Positions 48,577 to 59,389 of a stretch of 64,000 nt of DNA are shown here, piece by piece. Every line of letters starts with the position of its first letter. Position 1 is the stretch's first letter. The position numbers and the translations under genes were made by a program. Source of the stretch: Limnanthes douglasii subsp. nivea (Eukaryota > Streptophyta > Magnoliopsida > Brassicales > Limnanthaceae); assembly GCA_036936605.1 (NCBI GenBank), contig JAUPFV010000005.1, forward strand, positions 153,017,195 to 153,081,194, in the 5' to 3' direction. Under the pieces are notes generated by a model that worked only from the letters and a program-made list of their open reading frames with translations, was not told the origin of the DNA and did not search any database.

Positions 48577-50409
48577 ATGGAAGAACCCAGATCATCAAAC
48601 AGCATGGCCTTGGTGCCTGAAAGAGCAAAACTACACATCGCCATGGTGATTTTCCAAATGGGTTATGCTGGTAATCATGTGATTATGAGAGTTGCTCTTA
48701 ATATGGGAGTCAGTAAACTCGTCTTCCCACTTTATAGGAACATCATAGCTCTCTTTGTGCTTGCCCCAACTGCATATGTCTTAGAGAAGTAAGAAGGTAA
48801 TTGATGAGATCAATTTTTGTTTTGTCTTACTCCAATTTTTGTCTTACAGTTTGGATGTCTAATGTGTTTTGTAGGAAAGATAGACCTCCTTTGACTGTTC
48901 CTTTTCTGATTCAGTTCTTTCTTCTTGGATTTGTTGGGTATGTATGACCTTGGTTATTTATAAGAGTGCCTTAAATTTAGTCCACTTATTTCAACATACA
49001 ATCATGTTTTAGACTAAGCAACAGTGAGTCTTAGTGTCAATTTTTTAATTTTTGTACAATTTAAATTTGCTACAGAATAACACTAAATCAAGGATTCTAT
49101 ATATTTGGTTTGGACAACACATCACCAACACTTGCTTCAGCAACAGAGAATGCTGTTCCTGCTGTGTCCTTTCTCATGGCTGTCTTCTTGGGGTCAGCTT
49201 TAAAACCATGTTAAATTTTTTTTTTTTTAACTTTTTTTTTTTTATATTATAGCCTTCTGCACACACCTAAAAGCTAGATGGTTGCCAAATAATACTTTGT
49301 TTGATGTTTTGTTATTTTTTAGAATAGAGCAGCTACACTTAAACAGGAAAGATGGGATATCCAAGCTTGTTGGAACTCTTGTTTCCGTTGCTGGTTCATT
49401 GATCATAACTCTTTACAAAGGACCGACAATCTATGATCCAAACACGAACCAATCTTCAAAAGAATCACAGTTTTCGGTATCCGAGGAGAAGAATTTGACA
49501 CTGGGATATTTGTGTTTACTTGGTCACTGTCTATGTTGGTCAAGCTGGATTGTCTTACAAGCACCACTGTTGAAGAAATACCCGGCTCGGTTCTCTTTTG
49601 TTTCGTATTCGTGCTTTTTTTCTGTTTTTCAGTTCCTTGGAATCGCAGCTTTCTTCGAGAAAGACTTGGAAACATGGCAGATTCGATCTGGAGGCGAACT
49701 CCTCACTCTTTTATATTCGGTTAGTGACTTGTTTCAACTTTTCTGATATATATAGTTTGTCGTACTAGTGGAGTTGGTAAAGAAAGGATTTAACATCAGC
49801 TACGAGTCGGATATATATTTTTGTTAAAATTTGTAGACTAGTAACCTGAACATTAACTTGTTGACCAAACAAATCTATCTGGGTGCTAACACACTTTATT
49901 TATTTATTTTAAGTTGGCCTTTAAGCGTATAAGGCATGCTCCTCATCAAAAAGTTCTTATTTGTTTATTTCATAGATAGTATATGTTTCGTAATTGCAGG
50001 GAGTAATAGGATCAGCCATGGTATTTGCAATACAAATATGGGTTGTTGAAAGAGGCGGTCCTCTCTTTGTTTCCGCTTACTTGCCGCTCCAAACTTTACT
50101 AGCCGCTATTATGGCTTCCCTTGCTTTAGGTGAAGAATTCTATTTAGGAGGGTAAGATTTCATTCATTTTTTCTCTTTCGTTTAACAGATTCGTAAAAAA
50201 GGTTATACATCCTAATTCAGTACATCCCATTTGATCTCATTTTCAGGACAATTGGTGCAGTTCTAATCATAGCTGGCTTATATCTGGTTGTCATGGGCAA
50301 AAGTGCCAAATCAGAATATCTTTCAGAGAATTCCAATTCCCTAGTTTTAGATGATAATGAAGTTGAGGATCCAAGAATGAAGCCCTTGCTTTCTACGAAA
50401 TTTTCATAA
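48577..50409 (+). CDS. WAT1-related transporter (EamA/DMT family, 6 exons)
   Basis: Exons 48577-48788, 48875-48937, 49076-49192, 49323-49719, 50000-50151, 50247-50409; GT-AG introns; total 1104 bases, 367 residues plus stop, the usual length for the family. A multi-span membrane protein with two EamA repeats: KLHIAMVIFQMGYAGNHV, GVSKLVFPLYRN, GITLNQGFYIFGLDNTSPT, HLNRKDGISKLVGTL, ITLYKGPTIYDP, YPARFSFVSYSC, VIGSAMVFAIQIWVVERGGP, ASLALGEEFYLGG, IIAGLYLVVMGK. Founding member WAT1 of Arabidopsis is a tonoplast auxin exporter needed for fibre wall thickening; substrate here is unknown. The C-terminal tail is short and acidic. It shares a 290-bp head-to-head region with MORC. An AATAAA lies near 50540. 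Confidence 0.93.
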
Positions 50410-50857
50410 CCATCATCAAGAAAGAATATATCAACTTGGGTCTGTTGGGTGCAATAGGTAAATGCAATCTTACTTCCATCTAATATTTTGAGGCATTTGG
50501 TTCGCATTCGAACATAAGATTACTGACTTTGAATCTTGTAATAAATTCCAAGTGTTAAATAATTTGATTTCGATTGAGTTTTTTCTTGATCATCATAGGA
50601 ATGGAGCTGCATATAATAATAGATAGATGTCAACTGCTAATGAATATTACTCATGTAGTAATGTAAACAAATATCGTTTAAACCGGACTCATATATCTCA
50701 GACTTTTCAAAAGTTCAAACAAAACACAACTGAAAAACGTTAAGATACTATCTTAATCCCATTTGGTTTCATGTCAAGGAAAAGACATCCTACTCGAAAA
50801 AACAGTAACTATCCTGATCCCATTTACCAAGTCTCAACAATTAAGATAAAGGAGAAT
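50410..50857. other. 3' flank of the WAT1-related gene
   Basis: Contains the likely 3' untranslated region with AATAAA near 50540, then unassigned DNA up to the MULE target site. Confidence 0.5.
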
Positions 50858-50866
50858 AAACATATG
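50858..50866. repeat. Target-site duplication (left) of the MULE
   Basis: AAACATATG, repeated at 58019-58027. Nine bases is characteristic of Mutator-superfamily insertions. Confidence 0.8.
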
Positions 50867-51113
50867 TGTACGGCTAAAACGAGACCCTATCTTTTTATAG
50901 TGAGTTTTTTTTTTAACTTGAAATTACTAAACTACCCCCACATATAAAAACCATCAATTTTTCTACCACCTCATTTTCTTCTTCTTCTCCTTTTCTTCCC
51001 TACCACTTCTCTCTCCAAAATTAAAAAAACACAAAATCCCACAAACCCAAACTCCTACTCAAACATTTAATAAACCTTAATTCTTAAAAAGTAAAAACCT
51101 AATCGCTCAAACT

Positions 51114-51215
51114 ATGGATTTGAGTGACTATAACGACGATTTGAGCTGCAACATTGATAATTTCCTTTCGGACGAGAAATAGCCGATTACTGACCATTTA
51201 GAGAGTGTCCTTTAG
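51114..51215 (+). pseudogene. First exon of the MULE transposase
   Basis: ATG 51114 begins MDLSDYNDDLSCNIDNF, acidic, with TAG after DEK. It ends CTTTAG before GTAAAC, a plausible donor. Position and composition suit the N-terminus of the transposase gene; the link to the main exon is inference. Confidence 0.5.
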
Positions 51216-51309
51216 GTAAACTTTATTTTTTTCTGAACATAACATATCCTCGCATGAAATCGTGCTTGGAATCGTACACTTCCATACAAGAACACGCGTG
51301 GAAGATACA

Positions 51310-51434
51310 AATCTTCGCACGATCATGCGAAGATTGGGCCAAATCTTTGCACGATCATGCGAAGATTTGACACAATCTTCACAGCAATGTGTGCGAAGAT
51401 TATGCCAAATCTTGGCATGAAATTGCGAAGATTT
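51310..51434. repeat. Array of four hairpins in the 5' part of the MULE
   Basis: Consensus AAATCTTCGCA, a 6-to-8-base loop, TGCGAAGATTT, repeated every 31-33 bp. The first (51310-51335) has perfect 10-bp arms around CGATCA; the second (51341-51368) has one mismatch; the third (51374-51401) and fourth (51407-51434) are looser. It sits between the first exon and the main transposase exon. 51216-51309 and 51435-51650 show no coding. Confidence 0.85.
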
Positions 51435-51649
51435 GAACTGTCTTTGTTTTATATGCCCGTTTTTTGCCGAATATTGCGTTTGTCTTCATTTTTTGAAGTG
51501 TGAATACATATTTACAATTGTTGGAGTTATTTTTGTTGTTGGTTATTTGAAAGAATGGTGATTTTGTGTGAGTTAAATGATATTTGGTTGTGTTGTAACT
51601 GGGACAAGCACCATGTAACATGGCCGATTATAGCAAAACTTTTACTACG

Positions 51650-52845
51650 GATAATTTCTACACCAAGGTGAAATTGATAGCATAAGTTGATAAAGAAAGA
51701 AAGAGTATATGATTCATTGTTGTGGTCGATAATGATGACGATGGTAGTAAAAACGATAAAACTCTGCGGCTATATTTCAAGTGGGAGAGGCACGGTGTTT
51801 ACAAGCCGAGGCCGAAACCGGGGATTGTGAAGAAGCGACGAGATTGTTCATCCAAAAAATGCGGTTGTCCGTTCATACTTAGGGGAAATCCGGTGTTACA
51901 ACTACCCGGTTATTGGAAATTGGTAGTTAGAAATGGAAAACACAACCACCAACCCTTTTTGCACTTGGATGGTCATTTACGGGCCGCGAGGCTAAAAGTG
52001 GAAGAGGAGGAGTATGTTCGGAAACTCACAACAATTGGTTCTCGACCCAGAGATATATACCGTGGATTGAAGTTAAAAGATCCGGAAAATATATCTAGTA
52101 TGCGTACCATCTACAACATGCGGCACAAGCACCAATTGGTTGATAAAGCGGGCAAATCCCAAATGCAATACTTGTTCGGTAAGTTGAAAGAGAACGAGTA
52201 CTATGTTTGGGAGCGAACAAACAAATTAACTGACGAGATCTTTGAATTATTTTTCGCACATCCTACAAGCATCGATTTGTTGCGCACTTTTCTTCAAGTG
52301 CTTATAATGGATAGCACGTACAAGACTACAAGGTGTAAAGTGCCTTTGCTAGAAGTAGTTGGTGAAACTTCGACGAAAAAGACCTTTTGTATAACTTTTG
52401 TTTTTTTTAGGTCGGAGAAAGAAGAGAACTACACGTGGACAATGAGTATTCTAAAGAGAGTGATGGTGAACAACATGTGCGCATTACCAAATATTATCGT
52501 CACCGATAGGGAGTTGGCTTTAATGAACGCTATCGATGAGGTATTTCCGGATGCAAGTCATATATTATGCACTTGGCATATACATAGGATTATTAGCTCT
52601 TACTCTAAGAAAGTTTTGCCTAAAGCGGACATGGGTGAATAATTCTTAGAATTTTATGCTGCGGTTCAATATTTGGCGACAATCGAAGAGTATAACAAAA
52701 ACCTTGCCGAGTTGCACCAAGCCTACGCATATTGTCCCAAGGTTCTCGAGTACGTGATGAAACAATGGATAGACCCTTACGAACACAAATTATTTAATAT
52801 CTACACGAACAAAATTAAACATTTGGGCAACCACACTAGCAACCG
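51650..52845 (+). pseudogene. MULE transposase (FAR1-type DNA-binding plus MULE DDE domain)
   Basis: Main exon; open at 51722-52642, with two stops upstream in the same frame and TAA at 52640-52642. The N-terminal FAR1-like zinc region has WERHGVYKPRPKPG..., CSSKKCGCPF and GKHNHQP. The MULE domain has VLIMDSTYKT (first catalytic Asp), NIIVTDRELALMNAI (second Asp), FPDASHILCTWHI (the conserved C..W-H), then, after the stop, the region where the final Glu should lie. The frame ends CTAGCAACCG before an intron (52846-52925) and resumes with ADSAHSSLK, the usual 'RAESAHSSLK' block. It would cut and join the TIRs. Dead through stops and a later A-run frameshift near 52950. Confidence 0.85.
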
Positions 52846-52925
52846 GTGAGTTATATTATCATATCGATACATTACTTTATTTAATTAATTGTTATACTTA
52901 TAAATAACCTAAGTTTATAGTTTAG

Positions 52926-53898
52926 GGCGGATAGTGCTCACTCTAGTCTAAAAAACGGGCAATCGGTACAAGCCTATGCACATTTGAGCAATTTTGGGAT
53001 AAAGTTCATGCGTTGCTTCGCATTCAACACTCTATCATCTTCGAAACATTCAAACAAAGTTTGTTTCATCCTAGACAAGCATCTAGGGGATCTATCTTTA
53101 GCGACACCAAAGGTAAACTTTTATGTACAACCATAGAAATATTAAAGAAAACTATTAAAAAGGTCGGAGATTTATGGTTCATTCCCGTAATGTGTGGTTG
53201 TGTTATTAGGACAACACACAATTTACATTGTGCATGTGAGTGTGATATGATCGCGAGAGAAGGTAGGTCGATTCAAAAGAGTGAATGTGATGTTTATTGG
53301 AGTACTTTAGAGATCAAGCCTAGGGATAACGTTGGTACCGAAGATGAGCTTACAAGAAAGCTATCCTTAATAGATAGTACCATCCGTGGTTACGGTCCAC
53401 AAGTGCAAGATCACATAATAAATAGGATAATGCAAATCCTAGATCCCGCTCGAAGCCATGTTTTGGAACCTAAGGAACCGGTTATCACGAAAGGTCGACA
53501 AGTCAACTAAGCGGAACCCATCCGAGTGGGGATACGGTGATAGTTTAGGCGCTAGTACTCTCGGTACGATAGGTAGCACAGCCGCGTCGGCGGTTAAGGC
53601 ATTTTTAGTACCCAAAGCCAAGTTTAAATCTAAAGCCCCACTGAAAAAGGAGAAATCGACTCGATCTAGAAAATCGAATAAAGGAAAAGGATTGAGCGCG
53701 TACGAGAGTTGTTTTCCCAAGTACTTGCACAACTACATAACTAGCATTGAAGACGTTTCTCCTGACGGATATTATGGATTTAGGGTCGTAGAAGACAATG
53801 TTGATTTATGGGATGAAGTGAGAAGGGATTTGATGTATGAACTTTCAAGTCAACGTGATCTTTGGGAGAGGGTCTTTGGTAATCTTCATGAGGGGTAA
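52926..53898 (+). pseudogene. MULE transposase C-terminus with OTU-like domain
   Basis: After the intron and a one-base shift in a six-A run, the frame at 53013-53510 reads FETFKQSLFHPRQ, VGDLWFIPVMCGC, CACECDMIAREGR. A second shift near 53500 leads to a basic linker (STKRNPSEWG..., KKEKSTRSRKSNKGKG) and an OTU-like end: YLHNYITSIEDVSPDGYYGFRVV, then LWDEVRRDLMYEL. OTU peptidases have D-G-N-C-G-F-R here; this copy has D-G-Y-Y-G-F-R, so the catalytic Cys is replaced. Such transposase-OTU fusions occur in plant FAR1/MULE proteins; the role of the OTU part is unknown. Confidence 0.75.
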
Positions 53899-54302
53899 AC
53901 TCTATTTGTTAAACTGTTTATCTTTGATGAGTATTTAGGAATAATTGGTTGTTGTCTTGTTGATGTTGTGCTTAACGTTTAGGCGGGAGTTTTTTTTGCG
54001 GGAGTTTTTAATAAAGTGGAGTCCAATTTAGCGGGAAATTTATTAAGGGTCTCGTTATAGCGAGACACCTAATAATGGAAATTCTGCTGTAATGAGAACC
54101 ATATTATTGCACTGCAATATGTGCATACTTTTGTGCTTTATAGGTGTCACAAAATCATTCGTCAACTTGGATTACGTTATCCTTATCTACAAGTGTCGTT
54201 TATTAATTGGTCTACTTGGATTACGTTATCTGAATCATAGACGGCCTTTAAGTAGATGTTTTTTTAGGCAGTAAAAAGTATAGCAAATATACAATTGCAA
54301 AA
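53899..54302. other. MULE internal spacer with a copy of the terminal motif
   Basis: No gene. GGGTCTCGTTATAGCGAGAC at 54048-54067 repeats the motif found three times at the right end of the element (57945-57990), and here it also forms a small palindrome (GTCTCG/CGAGAC). Confidence 0.6.
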
Positions 54303-54707
54303 ATATGTCCATGGACAGAGTTGGAAGATCAATATCTCATGATGGCATTAATCGAAGTTGGTAGCACGTACCTTCAAGAGGGGCGTAAAACATACTGGGA
54401 GGCATTGCTATGCTAGATGTATTTGCTATATAGAAGGGATGGTGTCCAGCCGCCTAGAATTTCTAGGCGTGTAGATGAGGTGAAAGCTAGGTGGTCAGTC
54501 CTAGTCACATACTGTATGCATCCAGTTTCTGTACTCAACAACTTGGGACATCGTGTTGCGTGTAACCGGTTCAATTGTCAGGTCACAGATTCTCTAACAT
54601 ATGAGCAGCTGGATCAAGTCCGTTCTGACATTATTGACATCCGGGTAGAGGAAATGCGTGAATACCAGGATGCAAAAGATGAAAGGAAGTTGATGAAATG
54701 GAAGTAG
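54303..54707 (+). pseudogene. Myb/SANT-like DNA-binding protein, one stop
   Basis: The frame reads PWTELEDQYLMMALIEVG, YWEALLC, a TAG at 54414, then RISRRVDEVKARWSVLVTYC, and an acidic helical tail (RSDIIDIRVEEMREYQDAK). Spaced tryptophans and the charge pattern fit a single Myb/SANT or trihelix-like domain as found in many plant transposon-associated second proteins. No start codon before the domain is convincing. If the assignment holds, it could be a TIR-binding cofactor; that is inference. Confidence 0.5.
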
Positions 54708-54945
54708 CCTGATAGATAAACTCTAGTTTGTACAAGTGGATGGCTTATGTTACAGTTCATGTTTCGGACTATGTTTTAGTTTGTGTTTCAGACTATGTTT
54801 TAGTTTGTATTTCATTTTATGTTTGAGTAATGTCATTTCTGATTATATCTTTAAAATGTAACAAAATACCAAACTTTTATCATTCAAATGTAACAAAATA
54901 CCATAACACATAATTAAACGATAACAAAATACCGTAACACAAAAT

Positions 54946-57238
54946 TTAAACTAGTCGTTCGTAGATAACACATAAAAATTCATAAACTGTCAACCATGAA
55001 AACATAAATAATAATAAATCCATGTACTCGTGAGCAAAACGGTAGCACTTGTCTAGAGGCTCACGAAGGTCCTCCAAACTAATGTCGGGGTGGCTCTGCT
55101 CGAACGCCTGTAAATCGAGTAGGTGAGTAGTCAGGTCGTGTAGTCTGGTGGCATGTGTGGGTGTGGAGGGGTTCATCCCTAACTCTGCATCAGCTTGGTG
55201 AGTCTCTGGATCAGATATGATGTACCACAAGTTCTTTGTAACCCATGAAGAGTAGATCAAAGTAGTACCATCCTCCTAGCCAGGAATATACTCTCCACCT
55301 TTCAAACTCTGGTGAATACAATGTGACTCTCATTTATCCTAAATGAATGCATCCTAGTTGTAGAGGGTGTTCGCACGGTGAACCTTACTAGAACTGGTAA
55401 GAATGGGACGCAGTGCACGAGGTACCTGTATTTTAACAATTATTCTGTAACACACATGCGCAAAACTAACAATATTAATATCTCGAGTATCGCAAAATAT
55501 TACTTGCTGAATGCGACCCAACTATCTAGCCACCCGTAGCGGATAGTATGCCTCGACGATGTCTGATGCCTTCAGTGTCGCATCTATCCAAACTACATCA
55601 GAGTGACCTCGAGCATCCCGCATGTTTGTATACGACATGAATGATACCCACAAAATATGAAAAAATCATTTAACATTAGCAAATTATATTAAATTTAAAT
55701 ATCCCGATAATTAAAAATGAAGCTAATTATAACTTACATCGTGCTCGGTGAAGGTAGGTAGGTAATCTCGAACACCGTTTCGAGCCTGCTGGCTTTGTCG
55801 AAACTGTGGAGGCGCATACTTGCACAAAGTAGGATGTGCGATACTAAACATCGGGTACTGATGAGCTGTAAATGTTAAGAAATGGTCGTAAATTTATGTC
55901 TCTAACAAGCCCAAAAATCCAGAAATACCGGAAGTAGCGTGTAGGTATCCTCTGCCTAGCTGGTAGTAGAGCTGCACGAGTATCATCTGTCCCCAATTAT
56001 ACATGTCCGAGCTACTGTAATCATCTATGAACTGTAAGTAGTCGAGGCTAATGTTGTTGCCCGACTTGTTGGCCAATATGGTACAACCAAAAAAGTGCAA
56101 CAAGCAAGCCATAGTAGCTCGACAAACATCTGCATCAGTAATATCATCATCATAATACTAGTGAGTGCAGAATCTCATCTTCAGCCATGCAAGGCGAACA
56201 TGCCTCTTGTCGCCCCCTTTGTTATCCCCAATCTCTGCCACAAGCTTCTAAACACTACACCCAAGTAAGCGAGCGTATGTCGCATTACGCTCATCAGCAG
56301 TAGGGTACTCGTATGTCTCACAGTTGACACCCACAACTGATAGCCCTGTGATCATGTACACATCATCGAGTGTGACGGTCATCTCCCCGAAAGAGAAATA
56401 AAATGTGTTCGTCTCAGGATGCCATCTCTCAAAAAATGCCTCTATCAAATGAACATTTATAGCCTATCGAGCGAGAGCATCAACAAGGGGTCCAAAACAT
56501 GTGGCTATCACCTGCTCATGTACTCGTGTTTGGCGGACTTTCAAGTCACAACCATGGTGAGTCTGGTACATAGCATAACACCGCATATGTACCATCGGCT
56601 GCATGAAAAAATACAATATAAACATATATGCAGTAAAACATTTAAGATAAACCATTAATCAATATGTTCAATATATGTAATATAACAACTAAGATAAACC
56701 AATAACCAATAACTCAAATCACAAGTATAACATATAAGATACACCAATAACCAATAAATCCAATAACAAATAAAACATATAAGATAAACCAATAACAAAT
56801 AAATTTAATAGCAAATAAATTTGTTATAACCTAAACTAATAAATTCTATAAGAAATATAAGTTATAACACAAACCAATAAACAATCCAATGTAATAGACA
56901 ATGTTTTAAACATAAACCTATAACTATAACATAAAACACATTGCATCTAATAATAATAAATTTAACAAATAAATTAAAACTAAAAACCTTACGTCGCCTT
57001 TGAATACGCTATAAGCCTCATGCTCTTTGTAGGCATGGAATGTCGAGTATAGGTCGATCACATGACGGTTATATCTACGGAAGCGTTGGTCCGTAGTGCG
57101 ACGACGACAAACAGGGGCGACTTGTAAGTCCCCTCTAGTACGGTGACGGACACTCCGAGACGTCTCGCCTCGTACCAACTCATCGGCCTCATTAGCTGTA
57201 TCTCGGTCCGTAGTGGGAGAACGGGGGCGTGGAGGCAT
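54946..57238 (-). pseudogene. Plant-mobile-domain (PMD, MAIN-like) gene of the MULE
   Basis: Minus-strand gene, ATG 57238. Exon 1 (57238-56993) is basic (MPPRPRSPTTDRD...). Exon 2 starts at 56598 and holds the PMD: VRQTRVHEQVIATCFGPLVDAL, EAFFERWHPETNTFYFSFGE, MTVTLDDVYMITGLSVVGV, LLHFFGCTILANKSGNNI, YNWGQMILVQLYYQLGRG. It ends CACGAT before GTAAGT near 55738. Later pieces (about 55640-55500, HSDVVWIDATLKASD; and 55260-54946) complete the tail. Stops occur in each part (for example after LARxAIN and GCSV). PMD proteins include MAIN and MAIL1 of Arabidopsis, which act in silencing and genome stability; transposon-borne PMDs are known. It converges on the Myb-like frame. Confidence 0.8.
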
Positions 57239-57389
57239 CCTACACGAGACAAATAATTTACTTAAACAAATTTTAAATTAAAAAAAATGTGTGTAGGGTA
57301 AAAAAATGTATCATAACACGCGACAAAGTTCAACATAATCTAAATCGGGGAAAAGGCTCAATTACAGAGCCACACACTCAATTGCATCG

Positions 57390-57524
57390 ATTTGGACAGA
57401 TCCACGCATTGGAGATTGTTGAATCCACGCAGCATGGATTTGTCCAAATCCACGGTGCGTGGTTTTGGTATTCGTGCGACGAAATACCGGATGCACGTGT
57501 GTTCTTGCGTGCATCCGGTATTTC
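57390..57524. repeat. Hairpin pair upstream of the PMD gene
   Basis: 57481-57497 (GAAATACCGGATGCACG) and 57508-57524 are perfect 17-bp inverted arms around a 10-base loop. A second pair, 57390-57403 and 57436-57449 (ATTTGGACAGATCC with one mismatch), lies beside it. Flanks 57239-57389 and 57525-57940 have no supportable gene. Confidence 0.92.
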
Positions 57525-58018
57525 CAAGCACAAAACCGTGCGAGGAAATACCAAACCCAGCACCGATGCTCTCACTTCCTAAACCTACCATAAACTACCC
57601 CAAATCTCTAAAAAAATCACCCCAAAACGAACCGAATCTCCTAACTAAACACATACATGCATTTATACTTCAAGAAAACACTTGCAAATACATGAAAATC
57701 CGATTTTTCTACCCGAAACTTAAACTCTAAATATCTTTAAAACAAAACATGGAAACTTTAAAAAATATTACACCAACAAGTAGAGAATGCTTACCTTAAC
57801 AAGTCTTGGGTGTTGGATTTGAAAAAATGTCGCTTAAAATTTTGAGGGTTTAGAGAGGTTTAGGGTTTGGAAGAGGAGAAAGAAATAAAATTTGGGGTTT
57901 TTTGTATTTATATCAGTGGAAATTTTGTAAATAATGGGGGTCTCGTTATAGCCAAGCCGAGTCTCACTATAACCGGGTCTCGTTATAGAAAAAACGGGTA
58001 TTGAATTAGCCTAGCCCA

Positions 58019-58027
58019 AAACATATG
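58019..58027. repeat. Target-site duplication (right) of the MULE
   Basis: AAACATATG, identical to 50858-50866. Confidence 0.8.
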
Positions 58028-59389
58028 ACTCGAGCTAGGTGATATTCAAAACAGATATAACAGTGGAGGTGGGTTTCTCTTTGGAAACCAGTATCTATTT
58101 TCGTGCCATAGAGAATTGGAAGCAATAGTTTCATTGTCTTGTTACGATGTCATGTATAGTGAGCACGTGTTCGGTTTTCTATCTCAAATTGTGCATGTCC
58201 AGAGCTTACTTCTCTATAGGCTGAGTGACTAACTGTGGGTCTGAAGAACTGTAATTAAACAAACCGATGAACTCTCACTACTTTTAAATCACCAACTCTT
58301 AAGAGAAAACTATAAATGTATACTCTGTCACCTATTAGCAATGCCTTTGACATTGCCTCTATCGTTAGTAATATATACACAGAAGCATTAGCTACCTAGA
58401 TTGGATTACTTACTCATTAGTCAATATCGTTGTACCTTATGTTTGAAACTCTTTGGTGCACTACTTAAATATCTTAATTATCGATTAACCTGTAAGGAAC
58501 TCAGTTGAAATGTTACATCGATGGAGTTTTAGGCTACCAACGAGTCTCGCACCAGTTCCATATTCACTTTTTGAAATAAAAGTGTATATCATGTTTCAAC
58601 GATATCGTATTTTAGTCCTTATGTTTTCAAATTTCGGTAAGTAATCCTTCATGTTTTTCCAATATCATCAAATAACCTCACGTTTCAATAAAGTTGCATT
58701 TTTAATTTTAGTTAATTATATGAGGGGTCTAAAATGCAACATTGTTGAGATATAGATGACGACTTTAATACAAAATTGAACATGATGGACTGCTTTGCAG
58801 CAATTGGTATACATGGTGGACTATATTTGTTTTTTAGTCAGATCTAGAATATCCAAACTGTGTTGGGGTTAAAAATCCAATTAATTAAATATAACTAACA
58901 ATAAGCATTTTGTACCAATGCGTAATTCGTGAGTCCCGTGAAACATATAGCGTAGATACTAGTTGAATTGATGTAGGATCTTGAGGACTTCCCATCAATC
59001 TGACACTATAGATATTGGATCTTAAGAGTCCAATATGGTTGGTCTCCCTCCTATTCGAGATATATGATTAAAACCGCATGGGTTAGGCTGAAGTAAGACC
59101 TTTTATTGTTAGAATGAGACCTCAAAAGCAAAAAAAAAAATCTTAAAATGAGACCTTCTTACATAGCAGGGTCTAATTTAAAAAACGGATCTTATTTTGG
59201 ATGTATGGGTTAAAATAAGTAATATATAGAGACTATCAAGAAACTTTAGTTCATATAAATCTACTGTTACGTCCAAATACACTCACAAGTATTAGACTAT
59301 AAACATGGGTTGTGCAGTCGTACATTTCATTATATAAATATTTATCTTTAAAAAAAACCCTAAAGTTTAAGCCATCGTCATCCATACAA
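58028..59389. other. Gene-free stretch
   Basis: AT-rich; words such as TTTTAGTCCTTATG and AATGCAACATTGTTGAGATA near 58610-58750 look like generic repeat DNA, but no element boundaries were found. Confidence 0.4.

Larger units (their letters stand above)
50867..58018. mobile_element. Composite Mutator-like element (MULE) with several genes
   Basis: 7.15 kb between 9-bp duplications. The ends are weak inverted repeats: left TGTACGGCTAA...CGAGACCC...TATAGTGAG; right, inverted, TGGGCTAGGCTAATTC...CGAGACCC..TATAGTGAG. The right subterminal zone repeats GTCTCGTTATAG/GTCTCACTATA. Inside: a FAR1/MULE transposase running into an OTU-like domain (plus), a Myb/SANT-like frame (plus), a convergent plant-mobile-domain gene (minus), and hairpin arrays at 51310-51434 and 57390-57524. 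All genes carry lesions, so the element is probably not autonomous now. Confidence 0.82.

Noticed and set aside
51301..51440. CRISPR-like array
   Set aside because: Short palindromic repeats with loops instead of spacers, in a eukaryotic transposon; no constant repeat/unique spacer pattern.
57289..57591. Several overlapping frames over the hairpin before the PMD gene
   Set aside because: Open because of the inverted repeat and composition; no motif, and frames exist on both strands over the same bases.
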